The notes: generated from the sequence alone by a model not told the origin. Numbered from the stretch's first letter, positions 1-8,717 are shown. The stretch: DNA of 64,000 bases from Firmicutes bacterium UBA1422 (GCA_002304835.1 DBPK01000028.1:11147-75146); one strand, 5' to 3'. Program-made: numbers and translations.

Positions 1-290
1 ACACGCATTCCCGAATCCTTTATTTTTTTGCCCATTTCAAAAAATTTTTCTGCAAAGATATTTTCCCAGGCAATGTCTTCGCCAATAGAAGAACCAAATG
101 GTATAAGGTCTGAGGAGATACGGAAAAGTTTTATTCCGTTTTTGATATTATAGTCTATAAGTATTTCAAGAGCATCAAGATTATGCTCTATCAGCGAAAG
201 AAGCCTTTCCCGGTCTGCGTTCTTGAATGTACAGCTTTTCATTTCACTGCCGGGCACCGCAATTGCCTGGCAGGCATATCCTATCCTCAA
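1..290 (-). CDS. uvsE: UV damage endonuclease UvsE (5' part only; runs off the window)
   Basis: Reading the minus strand from a TTG at 288-290 gives about 96 residues, open to the window edge. The protein begins RIGYACQAIAVPG and carries FRISSDLIPFGSS, the conserved start of the UvsE/UVDE TIM-barrel nuclease, which nicks DNA 5' of UV photoproducts. The TTG is chosen because GGGGAAGG lies 7 nt upstream and the family similarity starts immediately after it; the nearby ATG opens a frame that stops after 17 codons. It begins 15 nt after the hypE stop and is probably cotranscribed with the hyp genes. The metal-binding residues lie beyond the window. Family call from remembered motifs. Confidence 0.85.
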   Translation of the reverse strand, partial: MRIGYACQAIAVPGSEMKSCTFKNADRERLLSLIEHNLDALEILIDYNIKNGIKLFRISSDLIPFGSSIGEDIAWENIFAEKFFEMGKKIKDSGMR

Positions 291-305
291 AATTCATCCT
301 TCCCC

Positions 306-1346
306 TCAACAGATCCTGGGAAGTCCTTCCCCATAAAGCATGTCAAGGACTCTTGTGCCTCCCAAAGGCGTTATGATCGTAACTCTGGCAACAGTATCTA
401 CTGCTGCGTTTCCCGGCAGACTTTCTGATACTTCACCTATTATAACAGCCTCTTTTCCATGGGAAGTCTTTTTCACTGCAGCAAGGGCTTTTTCCGCTTC
501 TTCTTCAGGTATGACCGCTATCATTTTGCCCTCATTTGCCATGTACATGGGGTCAAGTCCCAGTATATCTGTAAGTCCTTTGACCTCTGCACTTAAAGGT
601 ATATCTTTTTCTCTTATGACCATCTCACAGCAGGAAGACTCCGCGATCTCATTGAGCACCGTGGCCAGCCCCCCCCTTGTCACATCTCTCATGGTCCTTA
701 CATTTATGCCCGCATCCAAAAGGGCATTTGCCACATCCGAAAGAAAACCACAGTCACTTCTTATACCGTTTTCTATTTCCATCCTGGCACTTAAGATGCA
801 TGCGTGATGTTCTCCCAAGGTGCCGGAAAGCATTATCTTATCACCTTTTTTGCAGTTTGCAGCACTTATGTTCCTGCCACTGGGCACATGTCCTATTCCG
901 GTTGTGTTAATATATAATCCGCCGGATCCCTCTATTACTTTTGTGTCTCCGGCTATGATCTTTATCCCTGCCTCTCTGGCAGTCTCAGCCATTGACAATA
1001 CTATTCTTTCCAGCAGATCCGTCTCAAGACCCTCTTCCATTATAAAACCGCATGTTATATAAAGAGGCTGTGCCCCCATCATCAGAAGATCGTTCAATGT
1101 TCCACACACACACAGTTTACCTATATCTCCTCCCGGAAACTCCAGAGGAGTCACCACAAAACTGTCGGTACTGCATGCTATCTTTCCCATTTCTTCATTT
1201 CTTGTATTACAAAACAAAGACGGATCAACCAAAGCCGCATCTTCCATCTTGTCAAGTATTTCGTTACCGAAATGTTTCCCGAATATATTTTTCATCAGGT
1301 CGGCAGAATCTTTTCCGCCTCCCCCGTGGGCCATTGTTATTTTCAT
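306..1346 (-). CDS. hypE: Hydrogenase maturation protein HypE
   Basis: 346 residues. HypE binds ATP and dehydrates the carbamoyl group placed by HypF on its own C-terminal cysteine, making the thiocyanate that becomes CN on the iron of NiFe hydrogenases. The diagnostic C-terminal PRIC is present, as is the N-terminal glycine-rich HGGGGKDS and the PurM-like fold sequence DSFVVTPLEFPGG. The frame stays open further upstream, into hypD, but ATG at 1346 is preferred: the family starts at MKITMAHGGGG, and AAAGGAG sits about 10 nt upstream. It follows hypD by 14 nt in the hypF-ybaK-C-D-E operon. The likely client is the Ech hydrogenase encoded at 20-24.7 kb. Confidence 0.95.
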   Translation of the reverse strand: MKITMAHGGGGKDSADLMKNIFGKHFGNEILDKMEDAALVDPSLFCNTRNEEMGKIACSTDSFVVTPLEFPGGDIGKLCVCGTLNDLLMMGAQPLYITCGFIMEEGLETDLLERIVLSMAETAREAGIKIIAGDTKVIEGSGGLYINTTGIGHVPSGRNISAANCKKGDKIMLSGTLGEHHACILSARMEIENGIRSDCGFLSDVANALLDAGINVRTMRDVTRGGLATVLNEIAESSCCEMVIREKDIPLSAEVKGLTDILGLDPMYMANEGKMIAVIPEEEAEKALAAVKKTSHGKEAVIIGEVSESLPGNAAVDTVARVTIITPLGGTRVLDMLYGEGLPRIC

Positions 1347-1360
1347 TCGACCTACTCCTT

Positions 1361-2404
1361 TCACGCCTTTCTGTTTCTGTACCATATGCCGCATGCGCCT
1401 TCTCCTGAGACCATACATGGTCCCCAGGGAGCATCCGGTCTGCATCCTTTGGCAAACATGGGACATTCATCGGGGTTTATCCTGCCCACGATAACGTCTT
1501 TGCACCGGCATTCCCCGGGCAGTTTTATATCTGCATCAAGGCCTCTGCTTCCTCCATCAAAAGATCCTTCGTTTTTAAGATAAAGTCCCGATCCGTCTAT
1601 GATTCCGAGACCTCTCCACATGGCCGGTCCTTCCTCAAAATGCTTTTTTATAATATGGAGAGCTTTTATATTGCCTTGCTCTCTAACTGCATTCCCGTAA
1701 AGATTTTTTGCTCTTGCTTCACCTTTCTTTATCTGCCTTACTATATCATAAATCACGGCAAGTATATGCTCCGCTTCAAATCCGGCAATAACGAAGGGCT
1801 TTTTGTATTTGACAGCCAGTCTTTCGTAAGGCTTGATGCCGATTATGACACTTACATGCCCCGGACATATAAAACCGTCTATATCCGGCTGATTTTCACA
1901 TATCAAAGAAAGGGCCGGTACAACGGTTTTCAGTGCCGTAACGAATTTCAGATTTTTGATGCCTCGCTCCTTTGCATCTTCAATGGCAAGAGCATATGCC
2001 GGTGCTGTGGTTTCAAAACCGACGGCTGCCACAACAAACATGGTTTCGGGATGAGCCGCTGCTCTTTCCACCGCCTCAAAGGGTGAGTACATGAGTTCCG
2101 CGGAAGCCCCGCGCCCTTTTAGGTCAGAAAGGCTTCCTTCAGTTCCGGGGACCTTCATCATGTCTCCGAAGGTCAAAAGGATGTGATCTTTTTTCATGGC
2201 ATATCCCGCGCATTTGTCTATATATGCGGCAGGAGTCACGCACACGGGGCAGCCGGGACCCGATATAAGTTTTATTGCAGGAGATATCATGCTTCTTATC
2301 CCGCTTTTGAAAATAGACGCTGTATGGGTACCGCACACTTCCATGAGTTTAAGCTCCGGACCGTCATAGTTTTTTAAATTTTCTATCACTGTAGCCGTAT
2401 CCAT
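1361..2404 (-). CDS. hypD: Hydrogenase maturation protein HypD
   Basis: 347 residues. HypD is a 4Fe-4S scaffold which, with HypC, assembles the Fe(CN)2CO unit before transfer to the hydrogenase large subunit. Seen here: the N-terminal MEVCGTHT, the GPGCPVCVTP motif with the two essential cysteines near residue 70, and a cysteine-rich C-terminus (CRCKDVIVG, DECPMFAKGC, GPCMVSGEGAC) that holds the cluster. The ATG overlaps the hypC stop by one base (TAATG), a sign of translational coupling to its complex partner HypC. Length is normal for the family. Confidence 0.96.
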   Translation of the reverse strand: MDTATVIENLKNYDGPELKLMEVCGTHTASIFKSGIRSMISPAIKLISGPGCPVCVTPAAYIDKCAGYAMKKDHILLTFGDMMKVPGTEGSLSDLKGRGASAELMYSPFEAVERAAAHPETMFVVAAVGFETTAPAYALAIEDAKERGIKNLKFVTALKTVVPALSLICENQPDIDGFICPGHVSVIIGIKPYERLAVKYKKPFVIAGFEAEHILAVIYDIVRQIKKGEARAKNLYGNAVREQGNIKALHIIKKHFEEGPAMWRGLGIIDGSGLYLKNEGSFDGGSRGLDADIKLPGECRCKDVIVGRINPDECPMFAKGCRPDAPWGPCMVSGEGACGIWYRNRKA

Positions 2405-2619
2405 TATCTGATTTCCTCCAGATCAGCAAATATATCCAGTAACTCTTCTGCTTTTTCTTTTTCCATCACTTCAATGGCACATCCGGCATGGACCAAAACA
2501 TACTGCCCCGGTTTGGGATCCACCAGCCCTGTATTCACAGTAACCGTGTTCCCGCTGAAATCAACTTTTGCTTTATTTCCTTCAAGTGAAATGACTTTCC
2601 CCGGTATCGCTATGCACAT
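2404..2619 (-). CDS. hypC: Hydrogenase maturation chaperone HypC
   Basis: 71 residues. HypC is the small chaperone that carries the Fe(CN)2CO group with HypD and docks on the immature hydrogenase large subunit through its N-terminal cysteine. The MCIAIPGK start, with Cys2 essential after Met removal, and the OB-fold VDFSGNTVTVNTGLV are clear. A good SD (AGGAGG) sits inside the end of the preceding ybaK-like gene, whose stop codon is immediately before this ATG. The acidic C-terminal helix (EKEKAEELLDIFADLEEI) is typical. Confidence 0.96.
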   Translation of the reverse strand: MCIAIPGKVISLEGNKAKVDFSGNTVTVNTGLVDPKPGQYVLVHAGCAIEVMEKEKAEELLDIFADLEEIR

Positions 2620-3105
2620 TTATTTTTCCTCCTGTACCATTTTACACACATCTATCCATTCAAGGGCTTTTGAATGATCGAAAAGATCATCACATGTCAG
2701 TTCTATGGCGCTGTTGCTGCTACCGCAGGCAGGGAAAACCGTATCAAACCTTTTCATTGATATATCAGTATATATTCTCACTTCAGGATCCTCAACGGCA
2801 AATGCGCACACCCCTCCTATTTCATGACCTGTAAATCGCAGTACCTGGGCGGGATCCAGCATTTTTGCCTTGAATCCGAATTTTGACTTGTATTTTCCGT
2901 TTTGTATTTTTGTGTCTCCGGCTGTCTGTATAAGTATGCAGCCTCCGTCAGGGGTGCTGAATGAAAGTGTTTTGCATATCCTGGCGGGAATGACTCCTAC
3001 GGCTTTTGCTGCCAGTTCAACTGTGGCACTGGAAACATCAAATTCCTTTATTTCTTCTTCCAGCCCAAACTGCCTGAAGTACTGTCTTACCTTTTCGATG
3101 GCCAT
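2620..3105 (-). CDS. YbaK/EbsC-family aminoacyl-tRNA deacylase
   Basis: 161 residues of the YbaK/ProX/EbsC fold. Members hydrolyse mischarged tRNA, typically Cys- or Ala-tRNAPro, in trans. Support is the whole-chain pattern: an N-terminal helix, ELAAKAVGVIPARICKTL containing the conserved lysine region, KSKFGFKAKML, GHEIGGVCAFAV and the closing FPACGSSNSAIELT. It is embedded between hypF, which it overlaps by 19 nt, and hypC, whose SD it contains. Its function has no known link to hydrogenase assembly, so the position is odd and may simply be operon hitch-hiking. Substrate specificity cannot be read from sequence. Confidence 0.87.
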   Translation of the reverse strand: MAIEKVRQYFRQFGLEEEIKEFDVSSATVELAAKAVGVIPARICKTLSFSTPDGGCILIQTAGDTKIQNGKYKSKFGFKAKMLDPAQVLRFTGHEIGGVCAFAVEDPEVRIYTDISMKRFDTVFPACGSSNSAIELTCDDLFDHSKALEWIDVCKMVQEEK

Positions 3106-5540
3106 TTTTCGCTCCTTATCATCTGTGTTGCAATATAAGTCTGCCCCAAAGCTATTCCCCCGTCATTGGGACTTACTGATATATTATAATATGGTTTAAA
3201 TCCGTTGTCACGAAGCAGTCTCAAAGTTTCATCCATTAGTATCCTGTTTTGAAAAACGCCTCCCGAAAGAACCACTTTTCCGTCTATTCCTTCTTCTTCC
3301 CTTATAATGCTGCATTGTTCAAGAACCATTTCTGATATCATGAAATGGAATTTCAAAGCCAGCTCATCTGCCTTATCTTCTGCTTTGCCCTTTAGTGCCC
3401 TTGCCGCGGCATCTTCAAGCATCATGGCGCAACGTCCTTCATAACTGTTATTGTCACATATACCCAGCATGGCTGCCACTGCATCAAAAAGCCTTCCCAT
3501 GCTGGAACTTTTTATTGTATTTATATCCCGGGAAAGGGCTTTGTTGACTATATCAGCAACGTTGCCGTCTATAGACCTGATTCCATTTGCGGCATGATCC
3601 CTGTTTATCCTTTCCATGAAAGAATTTTCTATTGCATATTCTATTATCTCTTTTATATCAGGAACTATCTGCCTTGCTCCGTCAGGGACTATCCCGTTTT
3701 TGGCTCCTTCTTCTGATTCTCTTATATAACTCAATGCGGATTTCCATCCTTCCTTCATGGAAGGATCTCCGCCTATCATCTTTACATATTTCAAATGAGC
3801 TTTTCTTTCAAAATCACTTCCCCGGGACAGCATGAACTCTCCTCCCCAGATGGCGCCGTCCATTCCGTATCCTGTACCATCAAAACCGACCCCGATAACC
3901 GGCCCGCCAAGGCCGTGCTCAGCCATTACCGATGCAATATGGGCATGGTGATGTTGGACCATCAATAAAGGTATACGATTGTCCTTTGCATATTTTTCTG
4001 CATATGCCGTAGTATAATATGAAGGGTGCATATCACATACCACAGCACCGGGGCTGATCCTGAAAAGTTCTTTCATATGAGTCAAACTGTTTTCGTATAT
4101 GGTCTGGTTTTCCTTGCTGTCCAGATCGCCAAAATACTGACTCACATAAACAAAGGATCCCTTGGAAAGGGCGAAGGAATTTTTTAAATGTCCGCCGGCG
4201 GCAAAGATCTGCGTATCATCGGGATTTTTCCCGTCTGATTTTGCTCTATCTGTTTTTTTACCGTCTGTTTTTTTGTTTTTATCTTTGCTGTTATTTATGT
4301 CCAGATAAAGGGGTATGGGCGCATATCCCTTGGAGCGTCTTATCATCTGAGGATTTTCGTCTATTACCCTTACAACTGAATCGTCAACACTCACCCTTAT
4401 ATGTCTTTTATTAAAAAACACTGCTGCGATCAGAGGCTCTCCTTTTGCCATTTCTATCATTTCTTCATCGCTTTTGATCATAGGCATATCAGAAAGATTG
4501 GCGCTGGTGGATATCAAGGGGCCGTCTACGCAGCAAAGCAATGTATACTGTCCTCCGAAGCTGGGAAGAAAGCTTCCTATGAATCTGCTTTTTTCAAATT
4601 CCGGCAACCATTTCCCTCTGAAACCGCCCTTCTGAGGCATTCCATCCGTTCTCTTTTCCAGAAGTACTATAGGTCTTGCAGACGAGGAAATAAGTTTTTC
4701 TTCCGTTTCGTCAATGATGCAGTATTCTCTGATCTGCTTTTCATCCCTGAACAAAACAGCGAAGGGTTTCTCTTCCCTTTTTTTTATTTCTCTCAAGGCT
4801 GCGGTTGCTTCCTGATTTTTCGGGTCTGCCATAAGATTGTACCCACCCATGCTTTTGAATGCTATGACTTTCCCTTTTTTCAGAAGAGATGCCGCATATT
4901 CCAATATTTCTCTGTTTCTTTTTGTTTGATTTTCGTCATTCTTTATATGCTCAACATCTTCGGGATACATTTCCATCTGGGGTCCGCAGTCATGGCAGGA
5001 TATTGTCTGGGCATGATATCTTCTGTTTCTTATATCCTTATATTCGCCCAGGCAGTATGGACACATATCAAAATCCAACATGGAAGTGTTATTCCTGTCA
5101 TAGGGAAATCTGTCAGTTATTGTGTATCTTGGTCCACACACCATGCAGCTTATAAAAGGATATCCGCTCCTTGGATCATCCTCATCATTCATTTCCCTTA
5201 AACAATCGGGACAAACAGCTATATCCGCCGGTATCATGGCCGTTTCTTTGTCCCCTTCATCACTTTGTTTTATGCTAAAATCGTCGAAAGCTTCAAGGGG
5301 CAGAGTTTCTCTGCTTATATGAACTATCTCAGCCGGCACGGGCTTTTCTTTTTTTAATATATCCAGGAATTCTGTTATACGCTCTTTTTTGTCGCTAACA
5401 GTTATTTCAACCAGACCTCCTATATTGCGGACACGGCCTTTCATGCCCATATCATCGGCGATCCTGGCTGTATACGGTCTGAATCCCACTCCCTGGACTA
5501 TGCCCCATAATTTGATTTTTTCTGTTATCTGTTTTTCCAT
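3087..5540 (-). CDS. hypF: Carbamoyltransferase HypF
   Basis: 817 residues. HypF turns carbamoyl phosphate and ATP into carbamoyl-adenylate and loads HypE. Domains in order: acylphosphatase (residues 1-90, GIVQGVGFRPY), two zinc fingers (CPDC...CMVC and CPYC...CHDC, about 105-185), a YrdC-like domain (about 200-390) and a Kae1-like domain with the HHHAH metal motif and GVGFDGTGYGMDG. The start is ATG 5540, just before the acylphosphatase domain; its SD is weak. A Lys/Asp-rich stretch (about residues 412-441) between the YrdC and Kae1 parts is extra to the usual family length of about 750-770. It is the first gene of the hyp operon. Confidence 0.95.
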   Translation of the reverse strand: MEKQITEKIKLWGIVQGVGFRPYTARIADDMGMKGRVRNIGGLVEITVSDKKERITEFLDILKKEKPVPAEIVHISRETLPLEAFDDFSIKQSDEGDKETAMIPADIAVCPDCLREMNDEDDPRSGYPFISCMVCGPRYTITDRFPYDRNNTSMLDFDMCPYCLGEYKDIRNRRYHAQTISCHDCGPQMEMYPEDVEHIKNDENQTKRNREILEYAASLLKKGKVIAFKSMGGYNLMADPKNQEATAALREIKKREEKPFAVLFRDEKQIREYCIIDETEEKLISSSARPIVLLEKRTDGMPQKGGFRGKWLPEFEKSRFIGSFLPSFGGQYTLLCCVDGPLISTSANLSDMPMIKSDEEMIEMAKGEPLIAAVFFNKRHIRVSVDDSVVRVIDENPQMIRRSKGYAPIPLYLDINNSKDKNKKTDGKKTDRAKSDGKNPDDTQIFAAGGHLKNSFALSKGSFVYVSQYFGDLDSKENQTIYENSLTHMKELFRISPGAVVCDMHPSYYTTAYAEKYAKDNRIPLLMVQHHHAHIASVMAEHGLGGPVIGVGFDGTGYGMDGAIWGGEFMLSRGSDFERKAHLKYVKMIGGDPSMKEGWKSALSYIRESEEGAKNGIVPDGARQIVPDIKEIIEYAIENSFMERINRDHAANGIRSIDGNVADIVNKALSRDINTIKSSSMGRLFDAVAAMLGICDNNSYEGRCAMMLEDAAARALKGKAEDKADELALKFHFMISEMVLEQCSIIREEEGIDGKVVLSGGVFQNRILMDETLRLLRDNGFKPYYNISVSPNDGGIALGQTYIATQMIRSEKWPSKR

Positions 5541-5580
5541 TTTTTTTGTTTTATCACTCAGCCACAAATATTCAACTAAT

Positions 5581-5609
5581 ATTATAGTGCCTTTCGGTAG
5601 TATATACAA
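5581..5609 (-). promoter_or_regulatory. Promoter of the hyp operon
   Basis: On the minus strand TTGTAT (5604-5609) and TATAAT (5581-5586) are separated by exactly 17 bp, about 40 nt upstream of the hypF ATG. This fits a housekeeping sigma-A promoter for hypF-ybaK-hypCDE-uvsE. No operator-like repeat is obvious next to it. Confidence 0.65.
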
Positions 5610-5665
5610 TTTATATTTTTGCACAAAGTTGAATGCCTTTTTTTGTTGTCTCACAATGAAAAACG

Positions 5666-5694
5666 TTGACTTTTCAATATTTTTTTGATATATT
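5666..5694 (+). promoter_or_regulatory. Promoter of the NSS transporter
   Basis: TTGACT (5666-5671) and TATATT (5689-5694) with a 17-bp spacer on the plus strand, about 70 nt before the TTG start at 5767. It is divergent from the hyp promoter; the two lie in the same 226-bp intergenic region. Confidence 0.6.
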
Positions 5695-5766
5695 ATTATC
5701 CGTTGGATTTATTTTTAATTTTTTTTGGCACAGAATTTGTGAATTACATTTAGGAGGTGCATTTTT

Positions 5767-7269
5767 TTGAGAGAACAATGGAACTCTAAACTGGGCTTTT
5801 TACTGGCAGCCATCGGTTCTGCCGTAGGCCTTGGCAATATATGGCGTTTCCCGTATATTGCAGCGGAAAACGGAGGCGGAGCTTTCTTGGTTCCCTACTT
5901 TTTCGCTATAATAACAGCAGGTATTCCTATACTTATTCTGGAATACACAATAGGTAAAACTTACAGAGCAGGCGCTCCCACCGCCCTGGCCAGGATAAAC
6001 AAAAGGTTTGAATGGCTGGGCTAGGTACAGGTAATGGTGGCCTTCCTCATAACCGTTTATTACTTTGCAATAATAGTATGGGTAGTAAGCTACATAGGAT
6101 TTTCCTTTACAGAAGCATGGGGCAAAGATCCCACCACCTTCTTTGTCAATTACCTGGGTCTCACAGAAAGCGGTACCCAATTGGGCGGCATACAGATGAA
6201 TCTGGTAATACCCTTCCTTATCGTGTGGATACTGGCCGCGATCATTCTTTATTCAGGCATCAAGAAAGGTATCGAATTGGCATGTAAGATCTGTCTTCCA
6301 ATACTTTTGGTGATGGTCGTTGTGCTGGTTATAAGAGGGGTGACTCTTCCCGGTGCTGCTGATGGTCTTGATTACATGTTCAAACCCAACTGGGGGGCAC
6401 TTACGGATTCCAGCGTTTGGGTGGCGGCATACGGACAGATATTCTTCAGCCTGTCAATAGCCTTCGCCATAATGATCTCATACTCCAGTTATCTTCCGAA
6501 AAAGACCGACGTTGTAAACAGTGCATTCATAACTGCAACGGCAAATCACGGTTTTGAAGTATTTGCGGGTATTGGTGTGTTTTCCATCCTGGGGTATATG
6601 GCCATGCAGCAGGGCGTTGCAGTAGAGGAAGTTGCAGGTGCCGGTGTAGGCTTGGCCTTCATGACATTCCCCACAGCCATAAGTACACTGCCTACCCTTA
6701 ACGCATTCTTTGGAGTTTGCTTCTTCGGAGCTCTTTTCACTGCCGGTCTTACTTCACTGATTTCCATTATACAGGCAGTTGTGACAGGCATAATGGATAA
6801 ATTCAATATGTCACACAAAAAGGCCGTTACCATGGTAATGGTTCCTGCCTTTATAGTAAGCATTCTGTTCATAACAGGTGCAGGGCTTACAATACTTGAT
6901 ATCGTGGATGCATTCGTAAACAACATCGGTGTTGCCGGATGCGGCCTTCTGGAAGTACTGCTTATCGGATGGTTCTTCAGTCCTGAGAAGCTCAGGCAAG
7001 CTGCCAACGAATATTCCAATTTCAGCGTTGGCAAATGGTGGACCTACTGCCTGAAGATCGTCACTGTCATCGTTTTGGGTGTTATGCTGGTACTCAACAT
7101 AAAAACATATATCACCGAAGGTTACGGCGGATATGCTCAGCTTGATGTCACCCTTTACGGATGGGGTGCCGTTCTCATAATGGTACTTGGATCAATAATT
7201 TTCACATCCATGAAAGGTAAGGACGGCTACAGAGATCTCAGCCAGATCGCCGAAAAGGAGGTAAAATGA
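5767..7269 (+). pseudogene. NSS-family Na+-dependent amino-acid transporter interrupted by an in-frame TAG
   Basis: The single frame 5767-7269 would encode about 500 residues of a neurotransmitter:sodium symporter (LeuT fold, 11-12 membrane helices), with the TM1 signature GSAVGLGNIWRFPY. AGGAGG lies 9 nt before the TTG start. After FEWLG (residue 85) comes TAG, then VQVMVAF in the same frame. Relatives have Trp at this point, so one G-to-A change in TGG explains the stop. The downstream part could restart at ATG 6034, but there is no SD and that product would lack TM1, where Na+ and substrate bind. Otherwise the gene is intact and is followed by its small subunit. TAG is an ordinary stop elsewhere here (echE, rnfC, fhs). 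It may be a recent null allele, a readthrough case or a sequence error. Confidence 0.8.
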
Positions 7270-7270
7270 T

Positions 7271-7384
7271 ATGAGTGCAAGTGCAATAATAATGATGATA
7301 ATAGGCTGCGGAGCCCTTTGGGGCGGATGTGCAGCAGCTGTAATAATCAACATGAGACACAACAAAAAAGAAAAGCAGCAATGA
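7271..7384 (+). CDS. MetS-like small subunit of the NSS transporter
   Basis: 37 residues: a short start, one hydrophobic helix (IIMMIIGCGALWGGCAAAV) and a basic tail rich in Lys/Arg/His. This is the pattern of the MetS/NSS small-subunit family found directly after MetP-type NSS transporters. It begins one base after the transporter's stop codon, with the SD (AAAAGGAGG) inside the end of that gene, and a terminator follows 12 nt later. Its intact state beside a nonsense-carrying partner suggests that the lesion is recent or not real. Confidence 0.75.
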   Translation: MSASAIIMMIIGCGALWGGCAAAVIINMRHNKKEKQQ

Positions 7385-7395
7385 CATTGACAAAA

Positions 7396-7420
7396 GAGCC
7401 GGTTACCCGGCTCTTTTTTA
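7396..7420 (+). terminator. Rho-independent terminator after the NSS operon
   Basis: Stem GAGCCGG (7396-7402) and CCGGCTC (7407-7413) with a 4-nt loop, followed by a run of T. It closes the transporter plus small-subunit transcript. Confidence 0.9.
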
Positions 7421-7472
7421 TTGGGTATTTTTTGTCATCCTCTTCTTTCAAAAAAATATTTTGGCCAAAAAA

Positions 7473-7510
7473 CCGGAAAACTGGTCGCTGGCACGACAAC
7501 AGTTTTCCGG
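7473..7510. repeat. 11-bp inverted repeat, no T-run
   Basis: CCGGAAAACTG (7473-7483) is perfectly inverted at 7500-7510. The 16-nt centre contains a further GTCG/CGAC pairing. Neither strand carries a clear T-run, so it is not a standard terminator. It could be a residual mobile-element end or an RNA hairpin. It sits in the 307-bp gene-free stretch 7385-7691, which otherwise holds only the terminator, a small GTTAGA/TCTAAC hairpin (7560-7575) and the 11-bp tandem repeats. Confidence 0.5.
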
Positions 7511-7603
7511 CATATGAAATGTGAATAAGAAAGAAAGCTTTTTGACTATTTACTTTATTGTTAGATTATTCTAACATTTCTATTATGTTTTGTCAACATG
7601 ACT

Positions 7604-7636
7604 TTCACATAGCCTTCACATAGCCTTCAAATAGCC
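7604..7636. repeat. Three tandem 11-bp repeats
   Basis: TTCACATAGCC occurs at 7604-7614 and 7615-7625, with a one-base variant, TTCAAATAGCC, at 7626-7636. The period is about one helical turn. No gene reads through it; it lies between the end of the hydrolase gene and the transporter terminator. Confidence 0.7.
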
Positions 7637-7691
7637 ATAATAGCAAGTATCCACAGAAAACTAATAGCAGCTTATGTTGATGCAAATCAGA

Positions 7692-8717
7692 TTATAGTAA
7701 TAGTTTTAGAAAATTTAGTTGTGCGTCAACAGCCTTATCAAAAATCTCACCCCTATAAATATCAAAGTGGCTACCAGGGTATTTGATTACAGTTGCTTTT
7801 TCTCCCAAGATTTCCGCTACTTTCTTGTAAGAATCCGTGGAAACTGTGGTGTCTTTCTCACATACAAGTATTAACACAGGGCATTTGACATTCTCAGCCA
7901 CCTTAGTAACGTTAGGTCCTTGCATCATAAGCATACTCCTACCACAAATTTTATTTATGAAGTATTCTGATTCAGACATCAAGCTTTTATAACCCTCAAA
8001 TGCTCCTGGAGCATTAAGCAATGCAAAGGATCCAGGTTTACCAACCGCGGGAATAAAGTGAGTAGATAATCCGAACCTGGAACGTCCTTTATCCCTCTGA
8101 GCATGCATAAAGATCTTTAGAAAATAACCAATACCCTCTCTTTTAAATATTAGTTTGTCATCTTTGGCATGGTCCAAACTGGGACACTGGGATATGACCC
8201 CTGCTATTTTCTCATCTTCTGCCGCAATAATTATTCCATATCTTCCTGCCGCTGAAGTACTCCATAAAACAATTTTGTTTTCATCAATATTTTCTTGGTT
8301 TCTGGCATAATCGATTACAACTCTCAGATCTTCCATCTGTTTTATTCCGTTAATAAGCTGCCTGGGTTCTCCGCCACTTTCCCCAAAATAACGATAATCA
8401 TAAGTAATAGCAGCCACACCAATATCTACAAATTTAAGGGCATAATCTTCTAAAACAGCATCTTTTGTTCCGCAAAACCCGTTACTAAGAATTACGCATG
8501 AGACCGGTTTCACTATATCTTCCGGCAGATATAGCCACCCGCTGATAAATGTATCATCTATTGGAATACTAATATTTTGGCGGCATTTTGGAATACTATT
8601 ATCTTTTGACTTTCTGTTGATATTCTCAGCTTCTACTGTTACGAATGGACTAAAAACAACTACGGCTAAGTAACATAATATTAACCCAAAAACAACTACA
8701 ATAATCTGAATTCCCAT
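7692..8717 (-). CDS. Alpha/beta hydrolase with N-terminal membrane anchor
   Basis: About 341 residues. An N-terminal hydrophobic segment (IQIIVVVFGLILCYLAVVVF) looks like a signal anchor, placing the enzyme outside the membrane. Likely catalytic residues are the Ser in STSAAG (an atypical nucleophile elbow), Asp in CEKDTTVS and His in GSHFDIY. The substrate is unknown. The start could be GTG 8726 or ATG 8717; the ATG is chosen for the AAGG 8 nt upstream. It follows the TetR gene by about 50 nt on the same strand and is probably its regulatory target. The gene is visibly more AT-rich than the surrounding genes, suggesting transfer. Confidence 0.75.
   Translation of the reverse strand: MGIQIIVVVFGLILCYLAVVVFSPFVTVEAENINRKSKDNSIPKCRQNISIPIDDTFISGWLYLPEDIVKPVSCVILSNGFCGTKDAVLEDYALKFVDIGVAAITYDYRYFGESGGEPRQLINGIKQMEDLRVVIDYARNQENIDENKIVLWSTSAAGRYGIIIAAEDEKIAGVISQCPSLDHAKDDKLIFKREGIGYFLKIFMHAQRDKGRSRFGLSTHFIPAVGKPGSFALLNAPGAFEGYKSLMSESEYFINKICGRSMLMMQGPNVTKVAENVKCPVLILVCEKDTTVSTDSYKKVAEILGEKATVIKYPGSHFDIYRGEIFDKAVDAQLNFLKLLL

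Noticed and set aside
4401..5201. Plus-strand open frame of 266 codons opposite hypF
   Set aside because: Antisense to conserved HypF domains; low-complexity Phe/Cys content and no ribosome site.
6022..6024. TAG as a pyrrolysine or reassigned codon
   Set aside because: TAG is the true stop of echE, rnfC and fhs in this window, and the expected residue is Trp, one base away; no evidence for recoding.
7318..7524. Plus-strand open frame of 68 codons after the NSS genes
   Set aside because: It begins inside the MetS-like gene in another frame and runs through the terminator hairpin.
7604..7636. Start of a CRISPR array
   Set aside because: Units are 11 bp, directly abutting and without spacers, and no cas genes are present.
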